Assembly: GCA_035578175.1 (NCBI GenBank)
Contig: JAQMRL010000021.1
Location: 5,104,084 to 5,168,083 of the forward strand
Source of the DNA: Catonia carolina
Lineage: Eukaryota > Arthropoda > Insecta > Hemiptera > Achilidae
Direction of reading: 5' to 3'
Length of the DNA: 64,000 nt
Positions 56,178-64,000 of this stretch are shown piece by piece; the stretch's first letter is position 1; every line of letters begins with the position of its first letter. The notes beneath the pieces were generated by a model. That model had not been told where the DNA came from. It searched no databases and saw only the letters and a program-made list of their open reading frames with translations. Position numbers and translations under genes: made by a program.

Positions 56178-56432
56178 TTTTTAAATTGTTTAGTAAGCTA
56201 AATTTAAAAGTTAAATAAATTAGTTTTAAAAATAGTTACACGGTTCGTATCCTAAATAATAATGTATAAAACTATTGTATTTATTTTTTATTTTTTGAAG
56301 ACTGTAAGAACCTGAACTATTAGTCTGTAGTGTACCCACATAACAGTATTTTTTTTTGTAATATGTTAAAATGGTTAGGTTATTTAAATGTGCACCAATG
56401 TAAATAATAATAATTAATTATTTACCGTTTGT

Positions 56433-56578
56433 TTTATTACTTTCTCTTGCCTATATAAATATATAGGAAGGAAAAGTATTGTATTCATGTAGATTTTAAG
56501 AAATTGAGTTTTCACCGGATCTACACATTTTCGGACCCCCTGAACTTAAAAAATATGTTTTTAGCGATTGGTCTGTAT

Positions 56579-56621
<43 letters not shown>

Positions 56622-57402
56622 CGCGCGCGCGCGAACAGAATATCTCAAGAACGGAACAACGTACGAACTTGAAACTTAAGTTACATACCACTACCGGACC
56701 CGACACGAACATTTTCATCAAAATCGGTCAACGGAAGTAGAAGTTATTCGTGTATTTTTTCACTTCTTTCCGATTTTCTTAAAAACTGATGATACGAATT
56801 TTTTTAAAATCGCCTGCTTTACTAAATTTTTTATGCTCTACAAGATATGGTAGGTGCCATGTTAGCTAAAATTCTTGGTAAGGCTTTTTTCACGTAAAAA
56901 AATAGTTTTTTCTTAAGATTACGGCTTTAATATGCATTTTAGCGCAATAATTTATATAATAAAAAATGTAGAGAATTTAAAATCCTACAACTTTAATTTC
57001 AATATTTTTTTGTATAACGCTTAGTTTAGTAGTAATTAGCAATTTTCTGTTTTTTTCTCACGAAAACGTGTGAAAAATCGATTTTTTGAAGATTTCGGCC
57101 TTAGTATGCATTTGACAACAAAAGTGTATAATTATAATCAAATTTATAGGAAATTAAAAGATCTACAACTTTTATTAAAAGGATTTTTCTCTGCAGAACC
57201 TAGTTTAGTCTGAGAGAGTGATTATCCGTATTTTCAAGCCAAACAGAGGTAGATTTTCGATTTGTGTTATTCACTCATGATTAAAATTAGGTTATATTTA
57301 TGTAGGTTTTTTTATTTCGGTATTATTACTAATGTTAGGTTATATTGGTTATTATTTTCATTGTCAAGACAAAGTTGTGTGAATGTTTCACACTAGATTT
57401 TT
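56433..57402 (+). mobile_element. HINE-like element, array unit 3
   Basis: Shares the 5' diagnostic changes with units 1-2 but has the full middle ('ctctacaagatatggtagg'). GT/GC tract 56580-56634. The 3' hairpin is altered (GTGTGAATGTTTCACACT). The following 57403-57627 shows no recognisable feature. Confidence 0.92.
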
Positions 57403-57638
57403 GTGTAACGTTGAAATTTTGGTCGGCAGTGGCAGGTTTACACCGGCTAGTTTTCAAAATAAAGGCTGGCACTTTTTGTACACCCTAATTCAAATTAAAT
57501 GACACTTTAGATCACACTTTTAATTATTGTTTCGGCACTGAAATCGTTTAATAATTTCATTTTGGTTTGGTGAACCACCTTGTTATTTTTCCGGCGGAGG
57601 CACATGCTCCCTCCCCCTAGTTCCGTTATTCCCTGGAA

Positions 57639-57828
57639 GCCGGCCGCATTGGCGCAGTTGGTAACGTGCTCGCCTCTCATCATGCGGTCTTGGGTTCGAA
57701 TCCCATTCAGGCACGGCATCTTTTCATACGTTACAAAAAAATCATTTCATCCTTCACCGTCTGCATTAGCAGTAATTGCAGAACAGTCGGACGTTAAACA
57801 AAAAAAAAAAAAAGAAAAAAAAAAAAAT
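57639..57828 (+). mobile_element. SINE-A, complete short copy
   Basis: GCCGGCCGCATTGGCGCAG head, B-box GGTTCGAATCCC, tail A-rich with G. Target duplication ATTCCCTGGAA (57628-57638 and 57829-57839). Confidence 0.95.
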
Positions 57829-57851
57829 ATTCCCTGGAACTACCAGATTTT

Positions 57852-58172
57852 TTTTCTAATTTGTGTACGTTGCAATCTGTTCAATTGAGAACAATAAGTA
57901 ACCCCATGACCCAATCAGATGAGGATGATGTGTATGACGTGTAAATGAGACTGTGTAGTCTTGTACATACCCAGGTCGACCATTCCTGAGAGAGTATGCT
58001 TAATTAAACCCCAACCATCAAAGTACACCGGTAACCACTGTCTAGTATTCAAATCCGTATAAAAGTAATTACCTCTACTAGGATTTGAACCAGGAACCTT
58101 CGTCTCCGAAAATCAGCTATTAAACAGCTGATTTTGGAGACGACTTTACCTCTAGACCAACCCGGTGGGTCA
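57852..58172 (-). mobile_element. SINE-B, first of three in a row
   Basis: Tail inverse 'ctaatttgtgtacgttgcaa' to head 'ctctagaccaacccggtggg'. Confidence 0.92.
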
Positions 58173-58192
58173 CTAATAGATTAATAGGTAAT

Positions 58193-58508
58193 CCCTAATG
58201 TGTGTACGTTGCAATCTGTTCAATTGAGAACAATAAGCAACCCCATGACCCAATGAGATGAGGATGATGTGTATGACGTGTAAATGAGGTGTAGTCTTGT
58301 ACAGACCCAGGCCAACCATTCCTGAGAATGTATGGTTAATTGAACCCCAACCATCAAAGTACACCGGTAACCACTGTCTAGTATTCATATCCGTATAAAA
58401 GTATGTAAAGTAATCCTTTACAGGATATGAACCAAGAACCTTCGTCTCTGAAAATCAGCTGTTAAACAGCTGACTCGCGGCGACGACTTTACCCCTAGGG
58501 GTTGGTCT
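58193..58508 (-). mobile_element. SINE-B, second of three
   Basis: Complete but with a disturbed head ('acccctaggggttggtcta'). Preceded by 'agattaataggtaatcccta', as is the third copy, which suggests local duplication of the SINE with its flank. Confidence 0.88.
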
Positions 58509-58526
58509 AACAGATTAATAGGTAAT

Positions 58527-58838
58527 CCCTAATGTGTGTACGTTGCAATCTGTTCAATTGAGAACAATAAGCAACCCGATGACCCAATCAGATGAGGATG
58601 ATGTGTATGACGTGTAAATGAGACTGTGTAGTCTTGTACATACCCAGGTCGACCATTCCTGAGAGAGTATGCTTAATTGAACCCCAACCATCAAAGTACA
58701 CCGGTAACCACTGTCTAGCATTCAAATCCGTTTAAAAGTAATTACCTTTACTAGGATATGAACCAAGAACCTTCGTCTCCGAAAATCAGCTGCTAAACAG
58801 CTGACTCCCGGCGACGACGTTACCTCTAGACCACTAAC
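58527..58838 (-). mobile_element. SINE-B, third of three
   Basis: Same orientation, preceded by 'agattaataggtaatcccta'. The head ends 'cctctagaccactaac', missing the CCACCGGG tip, and runs into a SINE-C scrap. Confidence 0.9.
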
Positions 58839-58841
58839 AGA

Positions 58842-58886
58842 TTGAGTGCAAATAATTTAACACTTCGTCTATTTGTTATGAGCACA
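58842..58886 (-). mobile_element. SINE-C head fragment
   Basis: 'agattgagtgcaaataattt' plus 'aacacttcgtc' is the inverse of the SINE-C head. Confidence 0.65.
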
Positions 58887-59395
58887 TGGTTTTAATAATA
58901 GTAAATTACATATTGGTACTAGGTCATGAATAAAATGTTAAAAATTATATAAATGTTTAAAATGTAACGCTGATTATTGGGGCATAAAATTTTATTGTAA
59001 ACCTAGTAGGCTACACTTATATAACCTGTATTAAATTACGGTAATTGTTTTATTTGTGAAGTTATATTGAGAGAACTATATGAAGAACGTAATGTGTGTT
59101 AAGTTATAATAATTATTGTGAATAAGTTTCATTTGTAAATGCAATTGCATGAAATTAATATAATTAAATTTTAGCGTGAATTTATTGTATCTAGTTCAGT
59201 ATGTATTCATCTAACGGTTTCTTGAATGCTTACTAAATATTATGTTTTGCTGAGTTGTGTAAATATTTATGGCAATGGTTTGTTTTTATACGATGAAATA
59301 AAAGCTATTATTTTATTATACGTATTTAATTTTTCTTAATCTACAAAACGTAGTGTAAAGATGAATACGTTTCTGTTAAATGTTAAGTTGTTTAG
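58887..59395. other. Unassigned AT-rich sequence
   Basis: No shared repeats. An AATAAA at about 59,296 is the only possible signal, and it is not tied to a gene. Confidence 0.5.
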
Positions 59396-59465
59396 GTGAC
59401 CAGCCAAAAGGCTAGTTTGAACCTCTAGAGACAATTAGAGGCTAAGTACAAAACCTCTAGAGGCT
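59396..59465 (-). mobile_element. SINE-C 3' fragment with local duplication
   Basis: 'tgtttaggtgaccagccaaa' is the inverse of the SINE-C tail. The following 'cctctagaggctaagtaca' is duplicated. Confidence 0.6.
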
Positions 59466-59485
59466 AAGTACAAAAAGATAAGGCA

Positions 59486-60027
59486 GTGTGAGTTGATTCT
59501 CCTTGAGCTGTGTAAAATTTTGTGCCATTTCCGGTCGTGCTACGAACAGAATGTCTTTTATCCTAAAACAATCTCTTGTTTAAATCTGGAGGCTGAAGCT
59601 CTAGAACTAATCGTATGTGATACGGATACAATTTCAATTTTTTAGCAGCTTCCTGAGCACTCGAACATGACAAATCAACATGCGAGGAAAGTTTTTGTAA
59701 ACTTTTCCATGGAGAATTGAGCAATCTTGTTTTCATATTCTCTTAACGTCATCTGTCCAGAGAGTTGGTCGACCACTACGTTTTCTGCTGCAAACAATAC
59801 CTGCCTCTAAAAATCAGTTAGTTAGCCTAGAAATTGACTAGAATAGAGTGGAGGAACACCAAAAAATTTAATTTGAAATGATTCTTTTACACTCGCATAC
59901 GATTTTGTAGCAAAATATTGTTCAAGAATGAAAACCCGTTGTTCTAGGGTAAAAGACATTCTGTTCGTAACACAACTGGAAACACCACAAAATTTTACGC
60001 AACTCAAAGAGAATCAACTCAAACTGT
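59486..60027 (-). pseudogene. Second mariner-type transposase relic, flanked by its own inverted 5' end
   Basis: The minus strand starts at about 59,957 with MSFTLEQRVFILEQYFATKS, a DUF4817-type helix-turn-helix like that of the 4.5 kb mariner but a different family. Further down come SSAQEAAKKLKLYPYHI and LELQPPD, the second DNA-binding half, in broken frames. No catalytic block remains. An inverted copy of the first 85 bp (59943-60027) closes the other end at 59486-59565, so the relic is bounded by an inverted duplication of its own start rather than by its true 3' end. Confidence 0.75.
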
Positions 60028-60399
60028 CGTATCTATACCGGTTAAGTAGGGCTACCAACTTTGTGTCACAAAACAAAATATGCCTTTCATCGAAAAAAAT
60101 TACCAGACATTAACAATTGGGTAACAGGACTAAAAAATCACCCGGTAGTTGTATAAAAATGAATTCAGTGATTTTGACGAACAATCGGGTAAATCGACTG
60201 AACAGCTACCGTCGTTATCGAAAGAATTGACATAAGAAAACAAAGTAAAGAAATAATAACTAATAATGTTTATATATTTTTTTCAAAATTAAAATTCTAA
60301 TTTTTATGATAATAAGATAATAAATGACAAAATGTTCGTTCCCACTCTGCCAAATACGGCAACACTGCATTTATTGTCTAACTAGATCCAGGGTTGCAA

Positions 60400-60616
60400 T
60401 TTAATGGTTACTAGTTTAGTGTCTTTTACACCTCTACATGTTCTGTTGTTAAATGGTTCAGTCGTATAATTGGGTGACCATCAAAAAATAAAAAAAAAAA
60501 TAAAAAATAAATAAATAAAAATAAAAGAAAAGAAAAACGAGAATTATTTTTTGCAGCCCTGCAACTAGCAGATTGAGTTAAAATAATTTAACACTCCACC
60601 TATCTGTTATGGGCTT
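60400..60616 (-). mobile_element. SINE-C, broken minus-strand copy
   Basis: 60400-60480 ('gtgtcttttacacctctaca', 'aaatggttcagtcgtataat') and 60548-60616 ('aacactccacctatctgtta') are successive parts of SINE-C, separated by an A-rich stretch of about 60 bp (60485-60540). Confidence 0.75.
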
Positions 60617-60714
60617 ATTTGCATGTAGGCTATCGATGTATAAACCCATGTTATGAATTAAATAACGTAACAATTTTATTCACAGTAATTTACTCGACAA
60701 AAATAACGAATAAC

Positions 60715-60719
<5 letters not shown>

Positions 60720-60754
<35 letters not shown>
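60720..60754. repeat. (TTA)n microsatellite
   Basis: Eleven near-perfect TTA/TAT units directly before a SINE-B head. Confidence 0.95.
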
Positions 60755-60774
60755 CCCACCGGGTTGGTCCAGAG

Positions 60775-61990
60775 CAGCGGTTCCCAATGTTTTTTTTCTC
60801 CCGTACCCCGTTGGTGAATCTTTAACTAAAATTGTACCCCCAAAAATGTAACATCACTGTAACTAAAATACTTCACTAAGTAGGGGCTACTTAATCTGTA
60901 ATCAATTTGCATATTTTCATATGTTTTTTATTTATTTCCAAATATTTTGCATAATGTAAATTTATTTTTTTTATAATCATAATGGTATGCCCAGAACGGG
61001 CAGGTGGAGTGTTATTTTAATTGCACTCTATCTGTTTGGTCCAGGGCTAAAAAAAATAGTTCTGTTTCTTATCACATAGTCAGTCACCTATATGACTGAA
61101 CTATTTAAGAACAGAAGAGGTAGAAATGTAAAAGACACTAGTCAGAGTTATCTCCTCTGAGAGTAATGAATTTCACTATGCAGCCAGACCCTGTGGTGAA
61201 TGAAGTGAAGGTGTCATTTGCAGGGTGGAAAGTGAGTGCTTTTCGGAGGGCCTGGCATGCTGATAAGCATACACTTTCAACTCAGTGAGGAAGGCAATGG
61301 TAAACCACCTTACTCCTCGTTTTTACTTAGTAAAACCTCTAAAGGTTCAAACCAGCTTTTCGGCTGTTGACCTAAACAACAACAACAACAATCATAATGG
61401 TATTTTTCTGTGAGTATACGTTGGTTAGTTTTTAAATACTGCAAAATATAATTTACACTTGTACGTTTTATTATGTGTTCAAATTAAGATAAATTTAAAC
61501 CGACGAAAATGAAAGTTAACACAAGCATTTAAAATAGATATTTTATTGAAAACTGAACATTTCTTGTATGATCTTAATTTTACATCAAAATACTAATGAC
61601 AGAGTTATAATAATTATAGTATTTCTAATCTAAAACAAAAAAGATTAGTTTTAAACTTTCAAAAAAACTCACATCGAATACAAAATGCTTTTAAAATTTG
61701 TAAATACAAAATCTAACATGAAAATTGTGATGTATTGAAACTAAATTATTAGTCGAGGAAACGTCTTCAGAACTCTTTTTTTAGTGTGACCCTTGAGGCT
61801 GTTTTGTTGCACTTAATTGTTTGAAATCAGGTTCAAATGTAGACAAATAAAGCCTTAGATCTGGGCTTGCATTAAGCTTGTCAGTACAATAACCCCACCA
61901 AGTTACTCAGAAAAACAACGTCCGCCATTGTCCTTTATTTTCGGCGTACCCTTAACCGGTTCGTCGCGTACCCCAGGTTGGGAACCGCTG
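60775..61990. mobile_element. Non-autonomous hAT-type element
   Basis: 1216 bp, CAGCGGTTCCCAA to TTGGGAACCGCTG. 8-bp target duplication GTCCAGAG / GTCTAGAG (60767-60774 and 61991-61998, one mismatch). Sub-terminal 'ccgtaccccgttgg' and 'cgcgtaccccaggttgg' match known insect hAT end style. A SINE-C sits inside. No transposase is seen. Confidence 0.93.
60989..61389 (+). mobile_element. SINE-C, complete copy with target duplication
   Basis: Head 'gcccagaacgggcaggtgga', middle 'gaccctgtggtgaatgaagt', 'ggtaaaccacctta', tail (AAC)n. Target duplication AATCATAATGGTAT (60975-60988 and 61390-61403). This defines the element ends and shows that it is a retroposon with an AAC tail. Confidence 0.93.
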
Positions 61991-62410
61991 GTCTAGAGGT
62001 AAATTCGTCGCCGCGAGTCAGCTGTTTAACAGCTGATTATTATCGGAGACGAAGGTTCCTGGTTGAAATCCTAGTAAAGGTAGTTACTTTTATACAGATT
62101 TGAATACTAGACAGTGGTTACCGGTGTTCTTTGATGGTTGGGGTTCAATTAACCATACTCAGTGAGTGCGTCTGTACAAGACTACACAGTCTCATTTACA
62201 CGTCATACATAGCATCCTCATCTCATTGGGTCATGAGGTTGCTTATTGTTCTCAATTGAACAGATTGCAACGTACACATATTAGGAATTGAAAAAAAATT
62301 ATTATTTCTCTTTTTTTTAGAAGCGTTCAAATGTTGGTGGCGGTTGGGGGGGGATTAATCATATTATTCTGTGAAGTGTTAATTTATATATAAATTTATA
62401 ATTTCATTAG

Positions 62411-62757
62411 TTTTGTTTAACTAAAATAAATAGTTCTGTTTCTTATCACATGGTCAGCCAATTAAATGACTGGACCATTTAAGAACAGAAGAGGTAGAGG
62501 TGTAAAAGACACTAATCAGAGTTATCTCCTCTGAAAGTAATGAATTTCATCATTATACAGCCAGACCCTGTGGTGAATGAAGTGAAGGTGTCAATTGCAG
62601 AGTGGAAAATATGTGCTTTTCAGAGGGCCCGGCATGCTGATTAGCATACTTTGCCACTCAGTGAGGAAGGCAATGGTAAACCACCTCACTCCTCGTTTTA
62701 CTTAGTAAAACCTCTACAGGTTCAAACCAGCTTTTTGGCTGATGACCTAAACAACAA
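62411..62757 (+). mobile_element. SINE-C, 5'-truncated
   Basis: Begins at 'aaaataaatagttctgtttc' and continues to 'gatgacctaaacaacaacac'. The 5' end of about 65 bp is missing, as expected of retroposition. Confidence 0.9.
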
Positions 62758-62902
62758 CACAGTTTTGTTTATATGATGGACTCATACATCATGTCTATAC
62801 TTAAAATGTATGTGTAATAAAAATGTTTTTATTATTGACTATTGTTCTCCTGCTGTAATGTAACATGTAATTTTAACTTAAAGTTTTTTTTCTTTGTTTC
62901 AG

Positions 62903-63013
62903 TTGAAACTTATCTGAGCCCAGTAGAAACGCATTGTATGAACATCGAATATTTCTTACCAGATGTCGAAAACCAAACAAAAGGATTCAGTGAAGATGCC
63001 ATGACAAGGCTAC
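62903..63013 (+). CDS. Internal coding exon of an unidentified host gene
   Basis: The acceptor TTTTTTTCTTTGTTTCAG ends at 62902 and the donor C|GTAAGT begins at 63014, so the exon is 111 bp. Of the three frames only the one starting after two bases is open: ETYLSPVETHCMNIEYFLPD, then VENQTKGFSEDAMTRL. It starts with the last two bases of a split codon (TT) and ends with the first base of another. Mixed acidic and polar composition and even codon use contrast with the surrounding AT-rich repeats. I do not recognise the protein. No matching upstream or downstream exon is visible, so if real the gene has large TE-filled introns. Confidence 0.65.
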
Positions 63014-63260
63014 GTAAGTAATAAAATTAACATTGTTTTTATAAAATTAATTAATAAAAATTCCATACCTATCTTAGTTAACTGTTAAGAAATCCTTGAA
63101 CGTTCTCTCAGTGTAATAAAAACTCTCCATTAATTTCATTTTCAAAAGGTAAAAGGAAATAATGTGCACAGTAAAACGAAGAAAATTGTAATATCTAGGA
63201 CACATCGTTAGGAATGGTAATAAGTACAATTTGGTGAAATGTATTTTGCAACGAACGATA

Positions 63261-63997
63261 CAGCGTCTGTCAAAAGTTTAAGGACACTGCTCTTTTCCAC
63301 ATTATTGGGTTTTATCCTTATACATATTTGCTAAACTATACAATGTAAAATATCAGCCAAATAGCCCTTAAAATTAGCAGTATTTCAACACACATTCCAC
63401 TTCTCTATTTTTATTTAGAAAATTATTTTAATGTATTTTTCTGTTTAAAAAAAAAAAGAGTCAAATATAGGCCAAATATGTATTCAAAAAAAATTATAAT
63501 TTTCGAATGGCTACACTCAGACTAATAAATTTTGGTGTGTGTATAGGGTTGCAGAAAAGGCACTTTGGGCCAGTCTCCTTTAAAAAAAAACTAATAAATA
63601 ATCTTGGTCACGGGGTTGAATTCATCACTTTTTAAACTCTGCAGATAAAATAAACCCGTTTCCCTAATTTTGCTCTTGTTCGTAATTGCCGCCGTATTAA
63701 TTTCAAACAGCCATTGCCATTCGATCGGGATCTGAGAAGCTGGTAGCATTAACGAAACAACTGATTCCTACCACTTGTCATTTATGCTGTTACGTTTATT
63801 AATAGGGAGTTTTAGGTTAATTTTTTAACTTAAAAATTTAAAAATGGGCCACAAGTCAGTGAATACGAGTGTGAAATAGAAAATTGTGGGGTGTGGTAAA
63901 GTGTCTTAAGCTGCAGAAAGATCACAGGTAAACTTCTGTAAGAAGAATTAAATTTTATATTTTTTCATGGGTGTCCTTAAACTTTTGACAGGCACTG
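63261..63997. mobile_element. Tc1-like element, internally deleted
   Basis: Ends CAGCGTCTGTCAAAAGTTTA and the inverse of AAACTTTTGACAGGCACTG, TA at 63259-63260 and 63998-63999. 737 bp. At 63,845 a plus-strand start MGHKSVNTSV resembles the beginning of Tc1-type transposases but meets a stop within 12 codons and there is no room for the rest. It lies 250 bp downstream of the host exon, hence in its intron. Confidence 0.85.
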
Positions 63998-64000
63998 TAC

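Larger units (their letters stand above)
53990..57402 (+). repeat. Tandem array: (flank + HINE) x 3
   Basis: Flank copies about 53990-54243, 55098-55344 and 56178-56432 (from 'aaattgtttagta' through 'gaacctgaactattagtctg' to 'tttaccgttggtttt'), each followed by a HINE at the same base, period about 1.09 kb. Units 1 and 2 share an internal HINE deletion; unit 3 does not. Confidence 0.95.
60755..62300 (+). mobile_element. SINE-B split by a hAT element
   Basis: 60755-60774 (CCCACCGGGTTGGTCCAGAG) continues at 61999 ('gtaaattcgtcgcc') to the A-rich tail near 62,300. The break lies inside the A-box. Confidence 0.93.

Noticed and set aside
54000..57400. CRISPR-like or satellite array
   Set aside because: The period of about 1.09 kb consists of a host flank plus a transposon. 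There are no short repeats with unique spacers.

Overview
The window reads as transposon-dense eukaryotic DNA, most likely an insect and possibly a hemipteran. The evidence is AT-rich sequence, intron-type splice signals, tRNA-derived SINEs, Tc1/mariner-, hAT-, piggyBac- and pogo-type inverted-repeat elements, solo LTRs and a truncated non-LTR retrotransposon. The hemipteran guess rests only on remembered resemblance of the LINE and SINEs and is weak. There is no bacterial-style operon, CRISPR array or rRNA.

The dominant component is one family of about 0.95 kb elements, present about 35 times on both strands and covering roughly 43% of the window by my summed coordinates. Each full copy has a 13-bp motif ACTTTCTCTTGCC at its 5' end and the inverse GGCAAGAGAAAGT near its 3' end. 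It also has a 5' hairpin, a GT microsatellite about 150 bp in, a body made of two diverged modules, and a 3' hairpin GTGTGAGTGTTTCACAC outside the inverted motif, then a T-run. Asymmetric inverted repeats, a microsatellite core and a terminal hairpin match what is known of non-autonomous Helentrons (HINE/DINE-1-like rolling-circle elements). I call the family HINE. The assignment is by architecture; no Rep/helicase gene is present here.

Layout: 1-4.3 kb HINEs and a compound Tc1-like element; 4.3-5.7 kb a near-intact DD41D mariner with one stop codon; 6-9.2 kb HINEs, one pair head-to-head; 9.2-13.6 kb MITEs, SINEs, a hAT element, a pogo-like remnant, a solo LTR and a Helitron-like end; 14-19.5 kb microsatellites, HINEs, inverted SINE-C copies and a deleted mariner; 20.1-24.1 kb a 3.9 kb TA-flanked element carrying three HINEs; 24.4-25.4 kb a foldback element; 26-32.4 kb HINEs, a solo LTR and a flank+HINE array; 33-34 kb a third mariner with a palindromic deletion scar; 34.2-40.2 kb a duplicated host segment in which each copy carries an insertion the other lacks; 40.8-42 kb an internally deleted LINE; 42-57.4 kb mostly HINEs in flank+HINE arrays; 57.6-62.8 kb SINEs, a mariner relic and a hAT inside a SINE; 62,903-63,013 the only convincing host coding exon (+ strand); a Tc1-like element closes the window.

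No intact autonomous transposon was found. The nesting gives a relative chronology (SINEs hit by hAT and TIR elements; HINEs hit by LTRs and a piggyBac-like element; a hAT TIR hit by a SINE), and several insertions have an empty paralogous site in the same window. The most unusual pattern is that HINE copies repeatedly sit between or behind direct copies of their own 5' flanking sequence (about 90-290 bp), with the junction at the HINE 3' terminus.
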